From the NCBI GenBank assembly GCA_035581425.1, contig DATJVP010000031.1:1-15709 (forward strand): 15,709 nt of DNA. Direction: 5' to 3'. The position numbers were made by a program, and so were the translations under genes. The DNA comes from DASZHJ01 sp035581425. Its GTDB lineage: Bacteria > Pseudomonadota > Alphaproteobacteria > ATCC43930 > CGMCC-115725. Of the stretch, positions 1 to 6,745 are shown piece after piece. The notes under the pieces are model-generated. The model worked only from the letters and a program-made list of their open reading frames with translations, was not told where the DNA came from and searched no databases. Position 1 is the first letter of the stretch, and every line of letters begins with the position of its first letter.

Positions 1-753
1 ATCAAGGTGCGGCTGCCGAACCTGCTCGCCTGGCTCGAGCGCCAACGGCCGGACGCGGTCTGCCTCCAGGAGATCAAGTGCCTTACCGACGACTTCCCGC
101 TCCTCGAGCTGAAGGGCCTCGGCTATCACGCCGTCGCCGCGGGGCAGAAGACCTATAACGGCGTCGCACTGGTCACGCGCGAGCCGGCGAAGGACGTGAA
201 GGTGGGGTTGCCCGGCGATCCCGCGGACACGCAAGCGCGTTACATCGAGGCGACCGTCGGCGATCTCCGTATCGCCTCGATCTACCTTCCGAACGGGAAC
301 CCCGTCGCGAGCGAAAAATTCCCGTACAAGCTCGCATGGATGAAGCGCCTCGAGGCGCGAGCGCGCGAGCTCCTGGCAGCGGAGACGCCAGCGGTGCTGG
401 CGGGCGACTATAACGTCGCGCCGGCCGACGCCGACGTCTACGACCCCGTGGCGTGGCGCGAGGACGCGCTTTGCCGGCCGGAGTCCCGGTCCCGATTCCG
501 CAGCCTCATCAACCTCGGCTTCACCGACGCCATCCGCGTCTTCCACGCGGAACCGCACTGCTACACCTACTGGGACTATCAAGCGGGGCGCTGGATGCGC
601 GACGAGGGTCTGCGCATCGACCACCTGCTGCTCACCCCGCAAGCGGCCGATCGGCTGACGCGCGCCGAGATCGACAAGGCCGAGCGCGGGCGCGACAAGG
701 CGTCGGATCACACGCCGGTTTGGTGCGAGATCGCCCCGGCCGCGGGGCGTTAG
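1..753 (+). CDS. xthA: Exodeoxyribonuclease III (AP endonuclease), 5'-truncated by window edge
   Basis: Base-excision-repair nuclease that cuts DNA 5' of abasic sites and has 3'-5' exonuclease activity; cytoplasmic. The frame is open from base 1, so the first ~10 codons lie outside the window. What is visible (250 residues) fits the usual ~260-270. Motifs of the exonuclease/endonuclease/phosphatase fold appear in order: LQEIK (metal-binding Glu) near residue 22, IYLPNGNP near 92, GDYNVAP near 134 (catalytic Asp and Asn), LRIDHLL near 204, and SDHTPVW near the end (catalytic Asp-His pair). The stop overlaps the stop of the convergent beta-barrel gene by 4 bases. Family assignment is secure. 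Whether this is the XthA or ExoA subgroup cannot be settled without alignment. Confidence 0.95.
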   Translation: MKVRLPNLLAWLERQRPDAVCLQEIKCLTDDFPLLELKGLGYHAVAAGQKTYNGVALVTREPAKDVKVGLPGDPADTQARYIEATVGDLRIASIYLPNGNPVASEKFPYKLAWMKRLEARARELLAAETPAVLAGDYNVAPADADVYDPVAWREDALCRPESRSRFRSLINLGFTDAIRVFHAEPHCYTYWDYQAGRWMRDEGLRIDHLLLTPQAADRLTRAEIDKAERGRDKASDHTPVWCEIAPAAGR

Positions 754-1334
754 AATTTCAGGCCGTAGTGCAGGCGGAAGTTGCCGATCGCGGAGCTGCG
801 ATCGAGGGGATCGACGGTGGTTGCGCGGTCGATGCTGAGGGAGAAGGTGTTCTGTGCATCGAGGCGATAGCCCAGCTCGAAGCCACCATGCAGCATCAGC
901 GGGGTGTTCAGAGTCTGCGGACCGCCATCGTCCATTCCGATCACGTGATGCGGCGCAATCGAGCCGCCAACCGCGAAGGAGCCGTAGAGGCCCGTGGGCT
1001 CACCGATGTCGAAGCTGAAGCCCAGATAGGGACGCGCACTCGCGCCATCATGCGCTTCCGGCATGACCTGCGGGACCCGCGGCGAGAACAGGAAGGTCTG
1101 GCCCGCGCTGTCCGGCACCGTGAGCGCCATTGCGTAGCCGGGCGCGCTGACGGCGACCCCGTCCGCGAAGTTCGCGGGCAACCCAAAGCGGCTGCCGTAG
1201 TCAGGCAAGGGCACCGAGCCCCAGACCAGCCTCAACCCCCCGGAATACCCGGCATCGGCGTAGCATGCGGGGGCGAGCATGAGCGACAGCGCCACAACCA
1301 AGGTCGCCGCGATCCATTTGCGGGCGGCGGTCAT
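750..1334 (-). CDS. Small outer-membrane beta-barrel protein, possibly PagL-like but lacking the catalytic motif
   Basis: A 194-residue exported protein. Residues 1-27 form a Sec signal peptide (basic MTAARK, hydrophobic core, likely cleavage after ACYA before DAGYSG). The rest alternates polar and aromatic/hydrophobic residues with many Gly and Tyr, and ends in Phe (HYGLKF), as outer-membrane barrels do. The C-terminal layout (FELGYRLD, a strand, then a final YGxxF strand) recalls lipid A 3-O-deacylase (PagL) relatives, but where those carry His-Ser this protein reads SIDRATT. The ATG overlaps the upstream PilZ stop by 4 bases (ATGA), indicating coupled translation. The product class (barrel) is well supported. 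The PagL relationship is only a suggestion from memory of the family. Confidence 0.75.
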   Translation of the reverse strand: MTAARKWIAATLVVALSLMLAPACYADAGYSGGLRLVWGSVPLPDYGSRFGLPANFADGVAVSAPGYAMALTVPDSAGQTFLFSPRVPQVMPEAHDGASARPYLGFSFDIGEPTGLYGSFAVGGSIAPHHVIGMDDGGPQTLNTPLMLHGGFELGYRLDAQNTFSLSIDRATTVDPLDRSSAIGNFRLHYGLKF

Positions 1335-1681
1335 TGCGCACTCCGCTTGAGCCAGGACACGATGTAGCGGTCCAGGAGTTCGAGCGCGGGCATCGCAAGC
1401 TGCGTGAATTTGGCGCCGACCGTGCCGTCGCGCTCGGTCCAGACCGCCTCGGCCTCGAAGGAACAGCTCTTTCCCGTACCCGGCATGTGCAAACTACCCG
1501 CTACGCCGTCGCCGACAGCCAAACCCAAATCACCCGCCGCGATCAGAATTCCGCCTAAAGACCAGTTGATACAGGCATAATCCTGGCCCTCGATGCGCGC
1601 GACCAGCGGCGGTACCGGATAACGCCGATCCCGCCGAAATTCAAGGCGATCGAAGCCAGTGCGAGTGCGTTTGTGGCGCAT
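1331..1681 (-). CDS. PilZ domain protein (c-di-GMP receptor)
   Basis: A 116-residue single-domain protein. The two c-di-GMP-binding signatures of the PilZ family are intact: RRDRR at residues 16-20 (RxxxR) and NWSLGG at 39-44 (N-x-S-x-x-G), the latter starting a beta-barrel fold that continues to about residue 95. A helix (LELLDRYIVSWL) ends the protein. It should therefore bind c-di-GMP; the partner is unknown. I chose the ATG at 1681 because a GGGGA lies about 11 bases upstream and the PilZ fold begins right after it. The same frame stays open to a TTG at 1720, with ATGs at 1708 and 1705, so the start is not certain. It is the first gene of a two-gene unit with the outer-membrane barrel, joined by an ATGA overlap. 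Confidence 0.87.
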   Translation of the reverse strand: MRHKRTRTGFDRLEFRRDRRYPVPPLVARIEGQDYACINWSLGGILIAAGDLGLAVGDGVAGSLHMPGTGKSCSFEAEAVWTERDGTVGAKFTQLAMPALELLDRYIVSWLKRSAQ

Positions 1682-1720
1682 GTTGCAGAGAATCCCCAGG
1701 CACATCATCGGGAATTGCAA

Positions 1721-1822
1721 TTAAGAAATGCTTTCGAGCGTCGATTGCTTTGGGGGGCGGTCTTACCCTCGTTCACACTTAGGACAATAACTCATTTCTT
1801 TCATTATATTACAGAGTTTTTC
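1721..1822 (-). promoter_or_regulatory. AT-rich gap, probable promoter of the PilZ/beta-barrel unit
   Basis: The bases around 1780-1855 are strikingly AT-rich for this genome and include, on the minus strand, a TAATATAAT stretch and a TTGTCC hexamer. It is the only non-coding space upstream of the PilZ gene, so a promoter is expected here. I could not pick one -35/-10 pair with confidence. No hairpin followed by T's was seen to end the upstream aminomutase transcript, so read-through is possible. Confidence 0.4.
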
Positions 1823-2884
1823 TTATGTCCTATCTAAAGAAGATATTGGGTAAGCGTGTGATTGGCCACGAAAGTCCTCGATCACCAGACCCGAGCCGTC
1901 GCCCTGCGTGACGTATGAAGGACCGACGGGAACCTTGCCATTGCCTCCCGGGAGATCGAGGACATAGGTCGGTTGACAGAGGCCGGACACCCGGCCGCGC
2001 AAGCGCCGCAGCAGCGCCTGCCCCTCCTCGAGCCCGGGGCGGAACCTCGCCGTGCCCGGTGCAAGATCGGGATGGTGCAGGTAATAGGGTTTGACCCGCA
2101 TCGCAACGAGGCCTCGGAAGAGGCGCTCGAGGGTCGCGGGCTCGTCATTGACGCCGCGCAGAAGCACCGTCTGGGCGAGCAGCGGAATTCCAGCCTTGGC
2201 GAGGCGCGCGCAGGCAACGCGCATCGCCGGCGTGAGTTCCCGGGGATGGTTCGCGTGGAGCGCGACGAAGAGCGCCTTCTCCGCGCCGAGCGCCGAGACG
2301 AGCCGCGCATCGACGCGACCGGGGTCCACCACGGGGACACGGGTGTGAAAGCGGATGACGGCCAGGTGATCGATCCCATCGAGCACGCGCACCAGCGCCG
2401 CAAGCCGCCGCGGCGACATCAGGAAGGGATCGCCGCCGGTGACGATCACCTCCCAGATTTCCGGCCGCCCTCGGATGTAATCGAGGGCGGCTCTGAGCTC
2501 CTCGGGGGTCAATGCCTTGCCGCCGGGGCCCACCTGCTCGCGCCGAAAACAGAAGCGGCAGTAGACCGGGCAGGTATGGTGCGGCTTCAGCAGCACCCGG
2601 TCAGGATAGCGGTGCACGATCCCCTTGAGCGGCGAGAAGCGCTCGTCCCCGATGGGGTCGCTTCTCTCCTCGGGCGCGGTCTCGAGCTCGCGACGATCCG
2701 GCAGGAATTGCCGCGCAATCGGGTCGTCGGGATCGGCGGGTTCGATGAGCTCGGCTATCTCCGGCGTGAGCGCCACCGCATAGCGCGCGGCGACGCGCTC
2801 GAGCTCCGGCACCTGCTCCGCCGCCACCAGGCCGCGTGCCGCAAGCTCGCGCGCGCTGCGGATCGCCCCTGCGCGCTTAGACAT
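1823..2884 (-). CDS. Lysine 2,3-aminomutase-like radical SAM protein (KamA/EpmB family)
   Basis: A PLP- and [4Fe-4S]/SAM-dependent aminomutase that moves an alpha-amino group to the beta carbon of lysine, either free (KamA) or on elongation factor P (EpmB). Residues 105-112 carry CxxxCxxC (CPVYCRFC) for the iron-sulfur cluster. TGGDP at 149-153 is the family loop. K317 in GGNGKVPV is the PLP lysine. D273 (HPDL) and D310 (VLDLPGG) match the two Asp residues that hold lysine in KamA structures. At 353 residues it is nearer the short EpmB/YodO type than full KamA (~416). The frame runs on upstream to 3142 inside ilvD, but homology starts at ATG 2884, which overlaps the ilvD end by 8 bases, implying translational coupling. 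No efp or epmA is nearby. The exact substrate is unresolved. Confidence 0.9.
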   Translation of the reverse strand: MSKRAGAIRSARELAARGLVAAEQVPELERVAARYAVALTPEIAELIEPADPDDPIARQFLPDRRELETAPEERSDPIGDERFSPLKGIVHRYPDRVLLKPHHTCPVYCRFCFRREQVGPGGKALTPEELRAALDYIRGRPEIWEVIVTGGDPFLMSPRRLAALVRVLDGIDHLAVIRFHTRVPVVDPGRVDARLVSALGAEKALFVALHANHPRELTPAMRVACARLAKAGIPLLAQTVLLRGVNDEPATLERLFRGLVAMRVKPYYLHHPDLAPGTARFRPGLEEGQALLRRLRGRVSGLCQPTYVLDLPGGNGKVPVGPSYVTQGDGSGLVIEDFRGQSHAYPISSLDRT

Positions 2885-4613
2885 CCGCGTAGACGTGCGT
2901 CTCCACCGCGGCGCCGGGATGGGTGATGGCGCCCTTCTCGGCGTCCCCCACGGTCTGCGCATAGCGCCAGAGCGCACCCGATTGGAAGTCGTGCCGCCGC
3001 GGTTTCCAGTCTTTGCGGCGTGCGGCGAGCTCCTGCTCGGAGAGTTCCGCGACGAGGGTACCGTTTTCTGCATCGATCGCGATGATGTCGCCGTCCCGAA
3101 GCAATCCGATCGGGCCGCCGACCGCCGCCTCGGGGCCGACATGGCCGATGCAGAACCCGCGCGTCGCGCCGGAGAAACGGCCGTCGGTGATGAGCGCGAC
3201 CTTGTCGCCCATGCCCTGGCCGTAGATCGCGGCAGTGGTCGCGAGCATCTCGCGCATCCCGGGTCCGCCGCGCGGACCTTCGTATCGGATCACCAACACT
3301 TCGCCTTCCTTGTAATTCCGCGTCTCGACGGCGGCGAAGGCGTCCTCCTCGCAGTCGAAGATGCGTGCGGGGCCGCGGAACTTCAGCACCTTCATGCCCG
3401 CGACCTTCACGATCGCACCCTGCGGCGCGAGGTTGCCGCGGAGCCCCACCACGCCGCCCGTCGGCGTGATCGGTGTCGAGGCCGGCCGCACCACATCCTG
3501 ACTTTTCGAGACGGTGACGGAGCGCAGGTTCTCGGCGATGGTCTTCCCCGTCGCGGTAATGCAGTCGCCATGGAGATAGCCGCCGTCGAGCAGCGCCTTC
3601 ATCAGCACGGGCACGCCGCCGGCGTCGTAGAGGTCCTTCGCGAGGTAACGCCCGCCCGGTTTCAGGTCCGCGATATAGGGAGTGCGGCGGAAGATCTCCG
3701 CGACCGCGTGCAGGTCGAAGTCGATGCCGGCCTCGCTTGCCATCGCCGGCAAGTGGAGGCCCGCATTGGTCGAGCCACCGGAGGCCGCCACCACCATCGC
3801 CGCATTCTCGAAGGCTTTGCGGGTACAGATGTCGCGGGGACGGATGCCCTGCGCGAGCAGGTTCATCACCGCCGCTCCCGAGGCCTCCGCGAAGGCGTCG
3901 CGGCTCTCATAGGGCGCGGGCGCTCCCGCCGACCCCGGCAGCGCCAAGCCGATCGCCTCGGAAACGCAGGCCATGGTGTTGGCCGTGAACTGTCCGCCGC
4001 AGGAGCCCGCGGAGGGACAGGCGACGCATTCGAGTTCGTGCAGGTCCGCATCACTCATCTTGCCGGCGCTGTGCGCGCCCACCGCCTCGAAAACGTCTTG
4101 CACCGAGACGTCCTTGCCGCGGAAACGCCCCGGCAGGATCGAGCCGCCATACATGAAGACCGAGGGCACATTGAGGCGCAGCATCGCCATCATAACGCCC
4201 GGCAGCGACTTGTCGCAGCCCGCGAGACCCACGATCGCATCGTAGCAATGACCGCGTACCGTGAGCTCGATCGAATCCGCGATCACCTCGCGTGAGACTA
4301 GCGAGGATTTCATCCCCGCATGGCCCATCGCCATGCCGTCGGTGACCGTGATCGTCGTGAATTCCCTGGGCGTCCCGCCGTGGGCGGCGACGCCCTTCTT
4401 CGCGACTTGCGCCTGACGCGCGAGCGAGATGTTGCAGGGCGCGGCCTCGTTCCACGTCGTGGCGATGCCCACGAGCGGCTGATGGATCTGCTGCTCCGTC
4501 AGGCCCATCGCATAGAGGTAGGAGCGATGCGGCGCCCGTTCCGGCCCCTCCGTCACATGACGGCTCGGAAGCTTCGTCTTGTCGAAGAGCATGGGTTTGA
4601 CGTCGTCGGGCAT
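2877..4613 (-). CDS. ilvD: Dihydroxy-acid dehydratase
   Basis: Fe-S dehydratase that makes the 2-keto acids leading to valine, isoleucine and leucine, and pantothenate; cytoplasmic. The 578 residues match the short IlvD/EDD type. Cluster cysteines are at C60 (AAPCNISL), C133 (AGCDKSLPG) and C205 (AGSCGGQFTANT). K135 in CDKS is the lysine that is carbamylated to bind Mg, and D92 (TVTDG) is a metal ligand. The late TDGRFSG...GHVGPEA region is present. I chose ATG 4613 because GAGG lies 8 bases upstream and the MPDDVKPMLFDKTKLPS start fits the family. The longer frame from 4655 has no such site. The last codons overlap the start of the aminomutase-like gene, so both are probably one transcript. 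Confidence 0.97.
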   Translation of the reverse strand: MPDDVKPMLFDKTKLPSRHVTEGPERAPHRSYLYAMGLTEQQIHQPLVGIATTWNEAAPCNISLARQAQVAKKGVAAHGGTPREFTTITVTDGMAMGHAGMKSSLVSREVIADSIELTVRGHCYDAIVGLAGCDKSLPGVMMAMLRLNVPSVFMYGGSILPGRFRGKDVSVQDVFEAVGAHSAGKMSDADLHELECVACPSAGSCGGQFTANTMACVSEAIGLALPGSAGAPAPYESRDAFAEASGAAVMNLLAQGIRPRDICTRKAFENAAMVVAASGGSTNAGLHLPAMASEAGIDFDLHAVAEIFRRTPYIADLKPGGRYLAKDLYDAGGVPVLMKALLDGGYLHGDCITATGKTIAENLRSVTVSKSQDVVRPASTPITPTGGVVGLRGNLAPQGAIVKVAGMKVLKFRGPARIFDCEEDAFAAVETRNYKEGEVLVIRYEGPRGGPGMREMLATTAAIYGQGMGDKVALITDGRFSGATRGFCIGHVGPEAAVGGPIGLLRDGDIIAIDAENGTLVAELSEQELAARRKDWKPRRHDFQSGALWRYAQTVGDAEKGAITHPGAAVETHVYADV

Positions 4614-5213
4614 GGCGGAATCCTCGCTCTGATGCGGCGAAATTATCCGCACCATAGTCAGGCGCCCGAGACTTGCCTAGATGGGCCAGCCTTCGTGGCC
4701 CCGGCTGCGTTGTGAGATCGCGCGGCTAGCAGCGCCGGCCATCGCCACCGACTTGATGACGATGACCAACCGCTCGCTCCATCGCATTGCCCGAGCAATC
4801 GCGTCGTACGTCCGCAGAAACTCAGAATGGCAGAATTGCCCGAGCCGTCCGTCTCAGAGGTGCGGGACGGATATACACGTGTAGGAGATCCTCTCCCACG
4901 ACCACGAAGGTCTCCGTCATCGTGGGCGTACCAGTGACCCACGCCCATCCCCCTAGGCAAAAATCGGGGTCGCCGGATTGATCGGCCGACGCATTGCCAG
5001 GCCAGAGGTGGGGCCGATCGACCGTCTGCGTCCAGCTTGCTGCCGGACGCCGCGAAGGCGATCCGTGACCCTTTGGGGGGTGCCACGAGCTGGCTCCGGA
5101 TGTCTATAGATTGCTGCCACCTCGAGGATACTCGACCGCCCCTCCGACCTGGACAAGCGCCTCCGGCGCGTGCGTCACTGATCCACAAGCGATCACGGTC
5201 TCGGGAGCCTTTC
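4614..5213. other. Divergent intergenic region (~600 bases) without a convincing gene
   Basis: Lies between ilvD (minus) and the HAD hydrolase (plus) and must hold both promoters. Open frames here read as Arg/Ser/Pro-rich shadow sequence. Two short minus-strand frames look slightly more protein-like. One is 4822-4920 (32 residues, starting MTETFVVVGEDLLHVYIRPA). The other is 4677-4787 (36 residues, with a Leu-Val-Ile-Val-Ile run), 63 bases upstream of the ilvD start. They may be frameshifted debris of one old gene or chance. An inverted repeat CGTGGG/CCCACG at 4921-4943 has no T-tract. No tRNA, no FNR-type palindrome and no mobile-element end was seen. Confidence 0.5.
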
Positions 5214-6113
5214 TTGCCTCTGATCACGTTCGAGGAGGCGTGGCGCGCCTACCGCGAGGCCGAGAAGAACCTACCAGCGAAGCCGCGGCCGACATCGCCG
5301 GTGCGCGTCGGGGGGCTCCTGGACGTCATCGATCGCTTCGACCTCGTCCTGCTCGATGCCTGGGGCGTCCTCAATCTCGGGGAGGCGCCGATCCCGAGCG
5401 CCCGCAAGGCGGTCGCGGGACTTCGGAGCAATGGGGTGCCGCTCCGCGTGCTAAGCAACGACGCGAGCACGGGAAAGCTCGGGGCGGTCGAGCGGCATCG
5501 CCGACGCGGCTATGATTTTGCGCCCGAGGAGATCGTGGCCGGGCTCGATCTCGTTCCGGCGGCGGTGCGCGACCGCTCGCTCGCCTTTCCCGTGGGACTC
5601 ATCGCGGATGTGCCGGCGCCCGCTATCGACGTGTCGGCGCCCCTCCACCCTCTCGCGGACGAAGCCGAGGTCTATGGCCGCGTCTCCGGCTTCGTCTTCC
5701 TCTCGAGCGATGACTGGAGCGAGAGCCGCCAGAGCCTGCTGCGCGCGAGCCTTGCCTGGAAGCCGCGCTCGCTCATCGTCGGCAATCCCGACATCGCCTC
5801 GCCGGGCAGCCACGCGCTTGCCGCCGAGCCTGGCTACTACGCGCACCGGCTTGCGGGCGATCTCGGCATCCGTCCCTGCCTCTGCGGAAAGCCCGATCGC
5901 GCGATCTACGATCTCGCCCTTGCGGCATTCCCGCAGATCCCACGCGAGCGCGTGCTTTGCATCGGCGACACTCTCCACACCGACATTCTCGGCGCCCGCG
6001 CCGCAGGGTGCCGGGCGATGCTGGTCGAGGATGGATTCTGCGCCGGCCGCGACGCTCTCGCCCTCGCGGCCGATTGCGCGATCTGGCCGGATTTCATCGC
6101 ACCCGGAATTTGA
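5214..6113 (+). CDS. Class IIA HAD-family hydrolase (alphaproteobacterial TIGR01459 type)
   Basis: A 299-residue HAD phosphatase-like protein with the class IIA cap. Motif I is LLDAWGVL with nucleophile D48. Motif II is LSNDAS (S81), motif III is GKPDRAIYD (K226), and motif IV is IGDTLHTDILGA (D252, D257). Trp replaces the second Asp of the usual DxD, as I recall for the TIGR01459 branch, so the catalytic acid/base must differ from standard phosphatases. The substrate is unknown; relatives such as NagD act on sugar or nucleotide phosphates. No ATG fits: the in-frame ATGs at 5037 and 5100 precede non-protein-like sequence. TTG 5214, six bases after a GGGAG, immediately precedes the conserved PLITFEEAW. 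It is transcribed alone and converges on the Yip1 gene with a 12-base gap. Confidence 0.85.
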   Translation: MPLITFEEAWRAYREAEKNLPAKPRPTSPVRVGGLLDVIDRFDLVLLDAWGVLNLGEAPIPSARKAVAGLRSNGVPLRVLSNDASTGKLGAVERHRRRGYDFAPEEIVAGLDLVPAAVRDRSLAFPVGLIADVPAPAIDVSAPLHPLADEAEVYGRVSGFVFLSSDDWSESRQSLLRASLAWKPRSLIVGNPDIASPGSHALAAEPGYYAHRLAGDLGIRPCLCGKPDRAIYDLALAAFPQIPRERVLCIGDTLHTDILGARAAGCRAMLVEDGFCAGRDALALAADCAIWPDFIAPGI

Positions 6114-6125
6114 TCCCGGGGGGCC

Positions 6126-6665
6126 TCAGGCGCGCACGATGATTCCCGATATCACGACCATGAAGAGTAAAATGACGATGATCGCGCCAGTCAGGATCGC
6201 CGTGAAGGGCATGCGCTTGTCGCCGGTGACACCGAGCATCGGCGTCGCGCCGGTGTAGATCAGGTAGATGTCATAGAGCGCGAAGATCATGCCGACCATG
6301 GCAATGCTCGGCAGAAGATTGAAAATGCCACCGAGCCAGCCCGGCACCTGGGCATAGACCGCGAGTTTCAGCGCCGCCCCCATGTCCTCGCGTCCACCGA
6401 ACTGCGGCGCGATCTTGCTGGCGACGACGCCGACGGCGATGGTGAACGCCACGCCGAGGACAAAGCCGACGATCGCGAGCTCGAGGCCGCCGAGCACGGC
6501 CCCGCGCAGCGACCAGCCCAGGAAGGTCGCCACCGAGCCGATTGCGATCAGCGGAAAGGCGAAGGCCGTCATCAAGAGCACGGCGTTGTTCGGCTCCCCG
6601 GCGATCGCCTGCCATTCGCTTGCCGGGCTCACGAGGATGTTCTGAATGCGCTGAAAGATGTTCAT
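6126..6665 (-). CDS. Yip1-family multi-pass membrane protein
   Basis: A 179-residue inner-membrane protein. It opens with MNIFQRIQNILVSPASEW, the amphipathic start typical of bacterial YIP1 (PF04893) proteins, where a short 'sP..eW..i' segment precedes the membrane domain. Hydrophobic segments lie near residues 28-49, 60-82, 103-118, 120-138 and 155-177, giving about five helices. ATG 6665 is preceded by AGGGGA five bases away, a strong ribosome site. The frame is open further upstream to 6734, but those residues do not fit the family. No catalytic motif is known for the family and its role in bacteria is not established. It lies downstream of valS on the same strand, separated by 80 bases. 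Confidence 0.82.
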   Translation of the reverse strand: MNIFQRIQNILVSPASEWQAIAGEPNNAVLLMTAFAFPLIAIGSVATFLGWSLRGAVLGGLELAIVGFVLGVAFTIAVGVVASKIAPQFGGREDMGAALKLAVYAQVPGWLGGIFNLLPSIAMVGMIFALYDIYLIYTGATPMLGVTGDKRMPFTAILTGAIIVILLFMVVISGIIVRA

Positions 6666-6745
6666 GTAGGTTCCCCTGGGGTCGGCGCCTACTGCCGGTG
6701 CGTCGAGTGTAGCGGCAGGCTCATCATCGGCCAATGGCGCAGAGG

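Noticed and set aside
453..1367. A 304-codon plus-strand open frame overlapping xthA and the barrel gene
   Set aside because: Arg/His/Ala-rich translation without motifs; both genes it overlaps have clear family or topology support.
2885..3142. An 86-codon N-terminal extension of the aminomutase-like gene
   Set aside because: It lies inside ilvD, is Arg/Ser/Pro-rich, and homology begins only at ATG 2884.
2895..4295. A 466-codon plus-strand open frame
   Set aside because: It is the antisense shadow of ilvD. The product is Arg/His/Ala-rich with no family signature, whereas the minus strand encodes a complete dihydroxy-acid dehydratase.
4921..4943. Inverted repeat CGTGGG/CCCACG considered as a terminator
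   Set aside because: No T-tract on either side and no gene ending nearby.
5037..5213. An ATG-started N-terminal extension of the HAD hydrolase
   Set aside because: The extra residues are unlike the family. A good ribosome site (GGGAG) serves TTG 5214 directly before the conserved start.
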